DNA of 64,000 nucleotides from Lysobacter_K sp043738095 (GTDB taxonomy: Bacteria > Pseudomonadota > Gammaproteobacteria > Xanthomonadales > Xanthomonadaceae), in assembly GCA_043738095.1 (NCBI GenBank), contig JAYSZI010000039.1, forward strand, positions 1-64,000, written 5' to 3'. Positions within the stretch are counted from its first letter, which is position 1, and each line of letters opens with the position of its first letter. Below are positions 43,451 to 51,722 of the stretch, in pieces. A program made the position numbers and the translations under genes. A model generated the notes under the pieces. The model worked only from the letters and a program-made list of their open reading frames with translations, did no database searches and was not told where the DNA came from.

Positions 43451-45841
43451 ATGGGCGTCCTCTCACCAATGCGACGTTTCCTGCGGCCGGCGGTAGCACT
43501 TGTTGTGCTGGCAATCGTCGCCCTGGTGGTTGTGCGCCTCTGGCCGCGCCCGCCGCTGTCGCAGTCGATGCCATTGTCGACCGCGGTGTACGACCGCCAG
43601 GACCATCTGTTGCGGCTCACCACCGCGGCCGACCAGCGCTATCGGCTGTGGCTGCCGCTGGAGCAGATATCGCCGACGCTAATTGAAGCCGTGCTGCTGC
43701 ACGAGGACGTGTGGTTTCGGCGCCATCCCGGCTTCAATCCGATCAGCCTCGCGCGCGGCGCCTGGAGCACCTACGTCAGCGGTGGCGCGCGCATCGGCGG
43801 TTCCACCCTCACCATGCAGCTCGCGCGCCTGCGCTGGGGCCTGGACACGCGCAGCGCGCGCGGCAAGCTCGTGCAGATCCTGCGCGCGCTGCAGTTGGAA
43901 GCGAGCTATAGCAAGGACGACATCCTCGAGGCTTACCTCAACCTCGCGCCTTACGGCGGCAACATCGAAGGCGTGGCCGCGGCGAGCCTGATCTATTTCC
44001 GCAAGCCGGCCGCGCAACTGACGCTGTCCGAGGCGCTGGTGCTGGCCGTGCTGCCGCAGGCGCCGTCGCGACGCGGCAAGCTCAGCGCCCGCGTCCTTCG
44101 ACAAGCTCAGGATGAACGGAGCGAGTTCTATCTCGGCCCGGGCCTCCAAGCCGCACGCGCGCGCCTGTACGCCCGCTGGCGCGCGCAACACGGCAGCGAC
44201 CCGGCCCACGACGCGCTGCTGCAATTGCCACTGCGGCTGCGCAGCCCGAACGAGTTGCCGTTCAAGTCGCCGCATCTGGTCGAACGCGTGCTCGCCCAGC
44301 GCAGCTGGCATCCGCTCACCGGCCCCGAGTTGCACACCACGCTCGACACCCGCCTGCAACGCCTGCTCGAAGAACGCGTGCGCAACCACCTGCAGCGCGG
44401 GCGCGAACGCGGTTTGCGCAACGCGACCGTGATGCTGGTCGATACCCGTGACATGGGCGTGCGCGCGCTGGTCGGTTCAGCCGATTATTTCGACGCGAGC
44501 ATCGATGGCCAGGTCAACGGCGCGGCCGCCAAGCGTTCGCCGGGGTCGACGCTCAAGCCTTTCATCTACGCGCTGGCACTGGACCAAGGGGTGCTGCATC
44601 CGGCGACCGTGCTGCGCGACGTGCCGACCGCGTTCGGCCCGTACACGCCGGAGAATTTCGACGGCCGCTTCCTCGGCCCGGTCACCGCCACAGACGCGCT
44701 GATCCGCAGCCGCAACATTCCCGCGGTCGGGGTCGCCGCCCAGCTGTCGCAGCCGAGTTTCTACGAGTTCCTGCGCCGCGCCGGCATCGGCCAACTTTCC
44801 AGCGAACAGCATTACGGCCTCGCGCTGGTGCTCGGCGGTGGGGAAGTGACGATGGAGGAACTCACGCGCCTGTACGCGATGCTCGGCAACGACGGTCGCC
44901 TGCGTTCGCTGCGCTGGCGCGAGGACGATCCGGTCGAGGTCGGAACGGCGCTGCTCAGCCCGGAAGCGGCATTCATCACCCGCGACATGCTGCGCCAAAA
45001 CCCGCGTCCCGACGCGGGCGCGTTGCAGGCGGCCAGCACCTTGCCGGTGTACTGGAAGACCGGCACCTCGTGGGGGTTCCGCGATGCCTGGAGCGCGGGG
45101 CTGGTCGGCCCCTACGCGCTGGTGGTGTGGCTCGGCAACTTCGATGGCTCCGGCAATCCGGCATTGATCGGCGTGGACGCGGCCGCGCCGCTGTTCTTCG
45201 ACATCGTCGATGGCCTGCAGGCCGCCGGCGTCGACCTGGCCGAACCCGCGCGGCAGTGGCCGCTGAACCTCAAGCGCGTGAAGGTCTGCCGGGCCAGCGG
45301 CGACCTGCCCAACGCGGAGTGCCCGCAGCGTGGCGAGACCTGGTTCATTCCGGGCAAATCGCCGATCCGGATCAGCCGCGTGCACCGTTCCGTAGCGGTC
45401 GATCGCGTCAGCGGCCGCGTCGCCTGCGGCGCGTTCGATCCGCTCACGATGCGCCGGGAAGTGTTCGAGTTCTGGCCATCCGACCTCGCGCGCGTGTTCG
45501 CCCAGGCCGGCATCCCGCGCCGGCGGCCGCCGCCGGGCAGCGACTGCGTCGAGGCGCAGACCTGGCTCGGCTCGGCGCCGCAGATCACCTCGCCCTACCG
45601 CGCCACCCGCTACACGCTGCGCCTGTCGCATCCGGAACAGGTCGAGCTGGAACTCGCCGCGACCGTCGACGCCGATGTCGCGCGCCTGTACTGGTTCGTC
45701 AGCGACAGCTACATCGGTAGTGCCGCGCCGGGCACGACGTTGAACTGGACCCCGGATCGCGCCGGCCACTTTCGTTTGTCGGTCGTCGACGACCACGGCC
45801 GCCACGACGAGCGCGAGATCGACGTCGCGCTGGTGCAGTGA
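43451..45841 (+). CDS. pbpC: Penicillin-binding protein 1C
   Basis: 796-residue bifunctional peptidoglycan enzyme. N-terminal membrane helix about 10-31; GT51 transglycosylase with Glu85 in LLHEDVWFRRHPGFNP and GGSTLTMQLARL; transpeptidase with Ser366 in SPGSTLK, SRN, and KTGTS (Lys536); and the C-terminal BiPBP_C domain (FRLSVVDDHGR) diagnostic of PBP1C. Residues about 215-227 (VLRQAQDERSEF) are the translation of a REP-type repeat inserted in frame at 44093-44119. The start is ATG 43451; MRRFLRP six codons later is possible. PBP1C is thought to repair peptidoglycan when the partner macroglobulin is engaged. Confidence 0.93.
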   Translation: MGVLSPMRRFLRPAVALVVLAIVALVVVRLWPRPPLSQSMPLSTAVYDRQDHLLRLTTAADQRYRLWLPLEQISPTLIEAVLLHEDVWFRRHPGFNPISLARGAWSTYVSGGARIGGSTLTMQLARLRWGLDTRSARGKLVQILRALQLEASYSKDDILEAYLNLAPYGGNIEGVAAASLIYFRKPAAQLTLSEALVLAVLPQAPSRRGKLSARVLRQAQDERSEFYLGPGLQAARARLYARWRAQHGSDPAHDALLQLPLRLRSPNELPFKSPHLVERVLAQRSWHPLTGPELHTTLDTRLQRLLEERVRNHLQRGRERGLRNATVMLVDTRDMGVRALVGSADYFDASIDGQVNGAAAKRSPGSTLKPFIYALALDQGVLHPATVLRDVPTAFGPYTPENFDGRFLGPVTATDALIRSRNIPAVGVAAQLSQPSFYEFLRRAGIGQLSSEQHYGLALVLGGGEVTMEELTRLYAMLGNDGRLRSLRWREDDPVEVGTALLSPEAAFITRDMLRQNPRPDAGALQAASTLPVYWKTGTSWGFRDAWSAGLVGPYALVVWLGNFDGSGNPALIGVDAAAPLFFDIVDGLQAAGVDLAEPARQWPLNLKRVKVCRASGDLPNAECPQRGETWFIPGKSPIRISRVHRSVAVDRVSGRVACGAFDPLTMRREVFEFWPSDLARVFAQAGIPRRRPPPGSDCVEAQTWLGSAPQITSPYRATRYTLRLSHPEQVELELAATVDADVARLYWFVSDSYIGSAAPGTTLNWTPDRAGHFRLSVVDDHGRHDEREIDVALVQ
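44093..44119. repeat. REP-type half element inside pbpC
   Basis: TCCTTCGACAAGCTCAGGAT followed by GAACGGA shares the core TTCGACAAGCTCA and the flanking GAACGGA with the palindrome at 2908-2954. It lies within the transglycosylase to transpeptidase linker of pbpC and keeps the reading frame. Confidence 0.78.
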
Positions 45842-45960
45842 AGCGGATGCCACCGCAGGGCCTCGGAGCAGACCCTCCAGCCAGGAATGCTTCAACTATT
45901 GATGCGGGAAGGGCTGCCGGCATCAACGCTTGTCGGTAACGACGGGAATGCCGACCAGTC

Positions 45961-46012
45961 TCTAATAATAGGCATTAATATCAGTAACATATGCTATGTA
46001 ATTAATGTTACA
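45961..46012. other. AT-rich palindromic island between convergent genes
   Basis: This 52-base stretch has 12 G or C (23%), against a strongly GC-rich surrounding. It contains GTAACAT (45984-45990) and its inverted partner ATGTTAC (46005-46011), and ATTAAT occurs twice. It lies in the 233-base gap after pbpC and before the rarA stop. It has no T-run hairpin and no gene; the rest of the gap shows nothing. Confidence 0.55.
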
Positions 46013-46074
46013 TGGCAGTTTCAGTTCGGCACCTCGCCACGCAGATCCGCGACCTAGTTTTCGCCCGTGCCCTT

Positions 46075-47445
46075 TCAATCCTGCTGCGCCTGTTGCCGCG
46101 CAGCGCGCAGGCGATCGAGCTTATCCTTGAGCTTGATCTCAAGCCCGCGCTCAACGGGCTGGTAGTACTCCTGCTCCCCCATCGCGTCGGGAAAACCGCT
46201 CTGCCCCAGCGCTACCCCACCGACCGCGTCGTGATCGTACTGATAGCCCTGGGCGTACCCCAGTTCTTTCATCAGCTTGCTGGGTGCATTGCGCAGGTGC
46301 ATCGGAACGTCTTGTGTGCCGTACTCGGCCACGTCGCGTTTGGCTGCATTGAACGCGACGTATGCGGCATTGGATTTCGCGGTTGTCGCGAGGTAGATCA
46401 CCAGTTGCGCGAGCGCCAGTTCGCCTTCGGGACTGCCCAGGCGTTCGTAGGTATCCCAGGCTGCGATCGCCATCTGCAGCGCGCGCGGATCGGCCAGTCC
46501 AACATCCTCGACCGCCATGCGGGTCAGCCGCCGCGCCAGGTAGTTGGGGTCGCAACCGCCATCGAGCATGCGCGCGAGCCAGTACACCGCGGCATCGGGA
46601 TTAGAGCTGCGCACCGATTTGTGCAGCGCCGAAATCTGGTCGTAGAACTGATCACCACCCTTGTCGAAACGTCGCGTGCGATCAGCCAACACCTGGACCA
46701 GCGTCGCCTCGGTGATGGTCCCACCCTGGCCTTGCGTATCGCCGCCCTCGGCCAGCCCCGCGGCGATTTCGAGCAGGGTCAGCCCACGGCGCACATCGCC
46801 ATCCGCGGCGCCGGCTATTTGTACGAGCGCTGCATCGGACACCTGCAGGCGCTGCCCACCGAGGCCACGCTCGCCATCGTCGAGGGCGCTGCGCAACGCC
46901 AGCAGGATGTCGTCGACGGACACCGAGTCCATCACGTGCACGCGGCAACGCGACAGCAAAGCGGAATTCAATTCGAACGACGGATTTTCCGTAGTGGCCC
47001 CGACAAACAAGATGGTGCCGCGCTCGATGTGAGGCAGGAACGCATCCTGCTGCGTCTTGTTAAAGCGATGCACCTCGTCGACGAACAAAACGGTGTGGCG
47101 GCCGTCGGCGAACCGGTGCGCAGCCTCCGCCAAGACTTGGCGCACCTCCGGCAAGCCCGACAGCACCGCGGAGATCGCCTTGAACTCCGCGTCGGCATAG
47201 CGCGCTAGCAGCAGCGCCAGCGTGGTCTTGCCGCACCCCGGCGGGCCCCACAGGATCATCGAGTGGACGTGGCCGGACTCGATTGCCCGCCGCAATGCCG
47301 AGCCGGGCGCCAGCAGGCGCCGCTGTCCGACCATGTCGTCAAGGGTGCGCGGACGCATGCGCTCCGCCAACGGGCGCATGGCGGCGCGATCGACGCTTAG
47401 CAGATCGGGCTCATTGGGATGATTTGAAACGGGGCGCCGGGCCAC
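46075..47445 (-). CDS. rarA: Replication-associated recombination protein RarA (MgsA)
   Basis: 456-residue AAA+ ATPase that acts at stalled replication forks. N-terminal segment PLAERMRPRTLDDMVGQRRL, Walker A GPPGCGKTT (67-75, Lys73), Walker B FVDEVHRF (Asp123-Glu124) and sensor-1 GATTENPSFELN are all typical. The C-terminal part carries the MgsA/RarA tetramerisation domain (AKSNAAYVAFNAAKRDVAEY). A GTG start at 47445 gives the preferred length; ATG at 47379 (MRPLAERMRP) is an alternative. It ends beside the AT-rich island. Confidence 0.93.
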   Translation of the reverse strand: MARRPVSNHPNEPDLLSVDRAAMRPLAERMRPRTLDDMVGQRRLLAPGSALRRAIESGHVHSMILWGPPGCGKTTLALLLARYADAEFKAISAVLSGLPEVRQVLAEAAHRFADGRHTVLFVDEVHRFNKTQQDAFLPHIERGTILFVGATTENPSFELNSALLSRCRVHVMDSVSVDDILLALRSALDDGERGLGGQRLQVSDAALVQIAGAADGDVRRGLTLLEIAAGLAEGGDTQGQGGTITEATLVQVLADRTRRFDKGGDQFYDQISALHKSVRSSNPDAAVYWLARMLDGGCDPNYLARRLTRMAVEDVGLADPRALQMAIAAWDTYERLGSPEGELALAQLVIYLATTAKSNAAYVAFNAAKRDVAEYGTQDVPMHLRNAPSKLMKELGYAQGYQYDHDAVGGVALGQSGFPDAMGEQEYYQPVERGLEIKLKDKLDRLRAARQQAQQD

Positions 47446-47534
47446 AGACGATCTGCAGTTGCATTACGGATCAATATGTTGCCGAAAATTACCGCGAGGC
47501 GATACAAGACCGCTCCGACAAACCGCGATCGAAA

Positions 47535-48251
47535 TCAGCGAATGGCGACCGGCGTGCCAGGGCGATCGGCCCAGTTGGACGTGGTGCCCAGTTCGTAGTC
47601 GACCCGCAGCCACTGGCCGTTGCGACGGTCGTAGAGCGCCTCCACTTGCGCGGCCGTAGCGCCGTCGGCACCGAAGTCGGCCGTGCCCACACCATTGACC
47701 TGCAAGTAGCGCTGGCCAACGGCCATGGTGGTTACGTGCTCCATCACCATTGCCACGGATTGCTGCGGAAATTCCTCGCGCAGGGCGGCATCGACCTTGT
47801 TCGTCAACCCTGCTGCGAGTTTGGAGTCACCTTCGATTTCGTTGCCTTCCGGTGCGCCGCCGATCTTCAAGCGCGGGTAGCTGACCGTTGTGCCCACGGT
47901 GTCGTACAAGGCTGAAAACTGGAACGGAATCCAGTCGAGATCTCCGCCCAGCTGCAGGCGGCCTTCACCACTGACGGTGCGGTCGCGCACGCTGACCGGG
48001 TCCACGGCCACCGTGTCGAGCTTGACGGCCACTTCGCGCTCACCGAATTGCTTGGCCACCGCGCCAATCACTGCCGCAGCGACCGCGCCGTCGAGCGCTT
48101 CGCCGCCCTCGATGCGTGACTCTGGGGCTGTCTCCAAGGCCTGCGCCCGGATCGCCACGGGCGTATCGGCTGAAACACTCTGCGCGCCTATTGCCATGAC
48201 GGCGATAACAGCAGAAGTGAGCAGAGCGAAAACGGGCGCTGGATGCTGCAT
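47535..48251 (-). CDS. Hypothetical exported protein
   Basis: 238-residue protein with a signal peptide (about 1-28, VFALLTSAVIAVMAIGAQSV then SADTP). The mature part is acidic to neutral with a repeated beta-type pattern, EREVAVKLDTVAVDPVSVRD, and RTVSGEGRLQLGGD and WLRVDYELGTTSN toward the end, giving the impression of an all-beta fold. I do not recognise a family. It lies between rarA and lolA on the same strand, with gaps of about 90 and 190 bases; I recall similar proteins beside rarA in Xanthomonadaceae, but cannot confirm it here. Confidence 0.65.
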   Translation of the reverse strand: MQHPAPVFALLTSAVIAVMAIGAQSVSADTPVAIRAQALETAPESRIEGGEALDGAVAAAVIGAVAKQFGEREVAVKLDTVAVDPVSVRDRTVSGEGRLQLGGDLDWIPFQFSALYDTVGTTVSYPRLKIGGAPEGNEIEGDSKLAAGLTNKVDAALREEFPQQSVAMVMEHVTTMAVGQRYLQVNGVGTADFGADGATAAQVEALYDRRNGQWLRVDYELGTTSNWADRPGTPVAIR

Positions 48252-48439
48252 GGCAAGTCCTAGATTGCGAGGCCGCGCCGTTTGGCGCTGCGTGCATGGA
48301 CTGTCTCTCGTGTGCCGTGCACGAGCTGTGAGTTAGACGCCGTAAGGGTGAACCGGTATTAACGCCGCAAATGAACGGCCTAAGTTCGACATTGGCTGCT
48401 CGTTATTGCTGCCGGTACCCGGGGCTCCCCGCCGGGTGA

Positions 48440-49072
48440 TCAGCCTTCGCCGATCAAGTCGACACCCTTGGGCTTGACGTACTTGAAAGTCCCGACGCGA
48501 AACGCCGGATTACGCTTCCACCCGCTGAAGCTGATCTCGGTGCGCTGACCCCGGGCGTCGACAAAGTGCATCTTCGCCAGACCCGACTTAGCAAAGCCGA
48601 GCCGGGCCGAGCGCAAGCCGGCGTCGTTGCCGGCTTTGGGCGCGAGCGACAGCCAGTTCAGCCCTCCACTTGCACCCGCGTCCTTGACCACGAACTGTGC
48701 ATCCAGCTTGGACGGATCCACCAACACCGCCAACGGGCTGTTCTGTTCCTCGGCACCCTGTGGACGTACGCTGACCTGCTGGAGGTCAGGGTCGTACACC
48801 CACACCTTCTTGCCGTCGGCCACGATGAGTTGCGGATACGGCTTGAGGTATTCCCAGCGGAACAAACGTGGCGCCGATACCGCGACCTTGCCGCTGGATG
48901 CTTCCTTTAGCTTGCCCTGGGCGTCAAACACCTGTTGGGTGAACTGGCCATCGAGGCCTTTGAGGCCCTTGGTAAAGGCGTTCAGGTCGTCGCGACCGCC
49001 GGCCGAGGCTGAGCCGACCATCGTTGCCGAGATCAACGCAAGGGACCAGCCAATCTTTGCACTACGGATCAT
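48440..49072 (-). CDS. lolA: Outer-membrane lipoprotein carrier protein LolA
   Basis: 210-residue periplasmic chaperone that ferries lipoproteins from LolCDE to LolB. A signal peptide covers about 1-24 (AKIGWSLALISATMVGSASA). Family segments are LDGQFTQQVFDAQGKLKEAS, RLFRWEYLKPYPQLIVADGK (RW- and W-bearing strands) and VWVYDPDLQQVSVRP. It lies 116 bases downstream of ftsK, a classic lolA-ftsK neighbourhood. Confidence 0.95.
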   Translation of the reverse strand: MIRSAKIGWSLALISATMVGSASAGGRDDLNAFTKGLKGLDGQFTQQVFDAQGKLKEASSGKVAVSAPRLFRWEYLKPYPQLIVADGKKVWVYDPDLQQVSVRPQGAEEQNSPLAVLVDPSKLDAQFVVKDAGASGGLNWLSLAPKAGNDAGLRSARLGFAKSGLAKMHFVDARGQRTEISFSGWKRNPAFRVGTFKYVKPKGVDLIGEG

Positions 49073-49188
49073 GGAGTCGCTCCGGTTTCATTGCGGCCAG
49101 TCTGCCGAGATGAAGCTGAATAGGTTTGCACGTCGAGCCTATGCCGGCCGTGACCGACGCAGCCGGTTCAGACACACGTGGCCCGAGT

Positions 49189-51546
49189 TCAATCCCGTGG
49201 CGGTGGCGGCGCCAGCACGCTGCGGTCGCCGTTGTGTTCCTGCGGGCTGACAATGCCGGCGGCCTCCATCGCCTCGACCAGGCGCGCGGCCCGGTTGTAG
49301 CCGATCTTGAGCCGGCGCTGCACGCCGGAGATCGAAGCACGCCGGGTTTCGGTGACGATGCGTACAGCCTCGTCGTACAACGGATCGGACTCGTCCCCGC
49401 CTGCGCTGCTCGCTTCGGGCAGGCCACTGGCGCCCACCACCACGCCGTCGCCCATGGTCTGCACTTCGTCGAGTACGCCATCCAGATAGGCCGGGCCACC
49501 GCCGATCTGCTTGAGGTGTTCGACCACGCGGTGCACTTCCTCATCGCTGACGAAAGCGCCATGCACGCGCTCGGGCATCGCCGTGCCCGGAGGCAAGAAC
49601 AACATGTCGCCGTGGCCCAGCAGCGTCTCGGCACCGGATTGATCCAGGATCGTGCGCGAGTCGATCTTGCTCGACACCTGAAACGCGATGCGGGTCGGGA
49701 TGTTGGCCTTGATCAAGCCCGTAATCACGTCGACCGACGGCCGCTGGGTGGCGAGAATCAGATGGATGCCGGCAGCGCGCGACTTCTGCGCAAGGCGCGC
49801 GATCAGCTCTTCGACCTTCTTGCCGACGACCATCATCATGTCGGCGAATTCGTCGATGAAGATCACGATGAACGGCAGTTCTTCCAGCGGCCGCGGAGCT
49901 TCGCCCAGCGCAGCGTTGGGTTTGAACAAGGGGTCCATCAACGGCTGGCCGGCGTCGATGGCGTCCTTCACTTTCTTGTTGAAGCCGGCCAGGTTGCGCA
50001 CGCCGACGCTGCTCATCAGCTTGTAGCGGCGCTCCATCTCGGCCACGCACCAGCGCAGGCCGTTTGCCGCCTCCTTCATGTCGGTCACGACCGGCGCGAT
50101 CAGGTGTGGGATGCCTTCGTAGACCGAGAGTTCGAGCATCTTGGGGTCGATCATCAGCATCCGCAGCTGTTTGGCCGACGCCTTGTACAACAGGCTCAAC
50201 ACCATTGCGTTGACGGCGACCGACTTGCCCGAGCCGGTGGTGCCAGCGACCAGCAGATGCGGCATGCGCGCGAGGTCGGCAACGGTCGGGCGGCCGCCGA
50301 TGTCCTTGCCCAGCGCCAGCGTCAGCGGACTGGTGGCCTTGTCGTATTCCTTGGAGCGCAACAGCTCGGACAGGAAGATCATCTCGCGCGTCGTGTTCGG
50401 CGTTTCCAGTCCAATCACCGACTTGCCTGGGATCACGTCGACCACGCGCACCGACTTCACTGATAGGCCGCGAGCAATGTCCTTGTCGAGCGAGCTGATC
50501 TGGCTGACTTTTACGCCCGGGGCGGGCTGCACCTCAAAGCGGGTGATCACCGGGCCCGGATACGCGCCAACGACCTGTGCGTCGATGCGGAAATCCTTGA
50601 GCTTGAATTCGATCTGCCGCGAAATCGTCTCGAGCGTCTCGTCGCTGTAGCCCTTCGGTTGCGGCTTGGGGTCGTCGAGCAACGCCAACGGCGGGATGCC
50701 ACTGCCATCGCCGACGTGGAACAGCGGGATCTGCTGCTCGCGCTTGGCGCGGTCGCTTTTTTCCACCGCGGCGGGCGCCGGCGGTTCGATCCGAACCGGC
50801 GCGCGCTTGGCCCGCAGTTCGGTGTCGACCTTGCGCACTTCCTCGCGTTCGTCGCGCATGGCGCGCGTCTGCTGCCATTCGCTGGCCTGCTGGCTGCCAC
50901 GGCGGAACACCTTGCCCAGGACCGGCCCCAGCATCATCGCCCCCTGACCGATGCGGTCCATCACCGCCAGCCACGACAAGCCGGTCGCCAAGGTGATCGA
51001 CACCAACAGCAACGCCAGCAGAAACAAATTACCGCCGACGGGTCCGAAGCCGCGATACAGCGAATTGCCGACCAGTTGGCCGAGGATGCCGCCACTACCG
51101 GCGGAAAAGTCCGGTGCCACGCCCAAGCGCAGCTGCAGCAAGCCCGTGGCCGACACCAGAAAGCCGACGATGCCGATCAGGCGTAATGCGGGCCCCAGAT
51201 CCGCGTCGCCATCGCCATCGGCATCCATGCCGAACAGCGCAATCCAGGCGATCAAGCCCAGCATCACCGGCAGCAGGAACGCGACATAGCCGCACAGGTA
51301 CAGCAACACGTCGGCCAACTTAGCGCCAACCGGCCCGCCGACATTGTGCAGCGGCGCAGTGACGCTGCCCGAGTGCGACCAGCTGGGATCCTGCGGCGAA
51401 TACGTCAGCAGGCTCGCCAGCAAGTACAGCAGCAGCGGCGCGATCAGGATCAATGCGATATCCCGCATCAAGCGCTGACGACGCGGCGACGGCGGCGCTT
51501 TGGCCGCCGAGGCTTTCTTGCGGCTTGCTGTGGTCGCCTGCGCCAC
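49189..51546 (-). CDS. ftsK: DNA translocase FtsK
   Basis: 785-residue septal DNA translocase. Four N-terminal membrane helices (within about 25-190) are followed by a short linker and the alpha/beta RecA-like motor: Walker A GTTGSGKS (Lys441) and Walker B FIVIFIDEFADMMM. The C-terminal gamma winged-helix (about 720-780, SISGVQRRLKIGYNRAARLV and EAMEAAGIVSPQE) reads KOPS sequences. The linker is short compared with E. coli FtsK (1329 residues), as usual in this order. A GTG start at 51546 is used, preceded by no clear ribosome site. Confidence 0.95.
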   Translation of the reverse strand: MAQATTASRKKASAAKAPPSPRRQRLMRDIALILIAPLLLYLLASLLTYSPQDPSWSHSGSVTAPLHNVGGPVGAKLADVLLYLCGYVAFLLPVMLGLIAWIALFGMDADGDGDADLGPALRLIGIVGFLVSATGLLQLRLGVAPDFSAGSGGILGQLVGNSLYRGFGPVGGNLFLLALLLVSITLATGLSWLAVMDRIGQGAMMLGPVLGKVFRRGSQQASEWQQTRAMRDEREEVRKVDTELRAKRAPVRIEPPAPAAVEKSDRAKREQQIPLFHVGDGSGIPPLALLDDPKPQPKGYSDETLETISRQIEFKLKDFRIDAQVVGAYPGPVITRFEVQPAPGVKVSQISSLDKDIARGLSVKSVRVVDVIPGKSVIGLETPNTTREMIFLSELLRSKEYDKATSPLTLALGKDIGGRPTVADLARMPHLLVAGTTGSGKSVAVNAMVLSLLYKASAKQLRMLMIDPKMLELSVYEGIPHLIAPVVTDMKEAANGLRWCVAEMERRYKLMSSVGVRNLAGFNKKVKDAIDAGQPLMDPLFKPNAALGEAPRPLEELPFIVIFIDEFADMMMVVGKKVEELIARLAQKSRAAGIHLILATQRPSVDVITGLIKANIPTRIAFQVSSKIDSRTILDQSGAETLLGHGDMLFLPPGTAMPERVHGAFVSDEEVHRVVEHLKQIGGGPAYLDGVLDEVQTMGDGVVVGASGLPEASSAGGDESDPLYDEAVRIVTETRRASISGVQRRLKIGYNRAARLVEAMEAAGIVSPQEHNGDRSVLAPPPPRD

Positions 51547-51600
51547 CGTGATGTTCTGCCTTAGCTAGCGGGTGTTAGCTGTTGAATATACGGGGAAAGC

Positions 51601-51708
51601 AGGGGAATGATACGGCGGGAGTGGTCAGGCGGGAATGATGGAGCGGGAATGGAGGGCCAACGATGCGGTTGCCCTCTCATTTCCCATTCCCCCTTCCCTG
51701 TTCCCGCC
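51601..51708. repeat. GGGAATG-rich intergenic repeat, inverted
   Basis: Four near copies of GCGGGAATGAT-type units occur in 51601-51656 and the complementary pattern CATTTCCCATTCCCCCTTCC follows at 51679-51698. G-rich stretches of this kind are common between genes in Xanthomonadaceae. It lies between the ftsK start and the ald stop. Confidence 0.55.
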
Positions 51709-51722
51709 TTTGCCTTGCCGCC

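Noticed and set aside
46012..47208. Plus-strand open frame beginning at the AT-rich island
   Set aside because: It lies antisense to rarA and lacks a ribosome site or domain; the ATG is chance.
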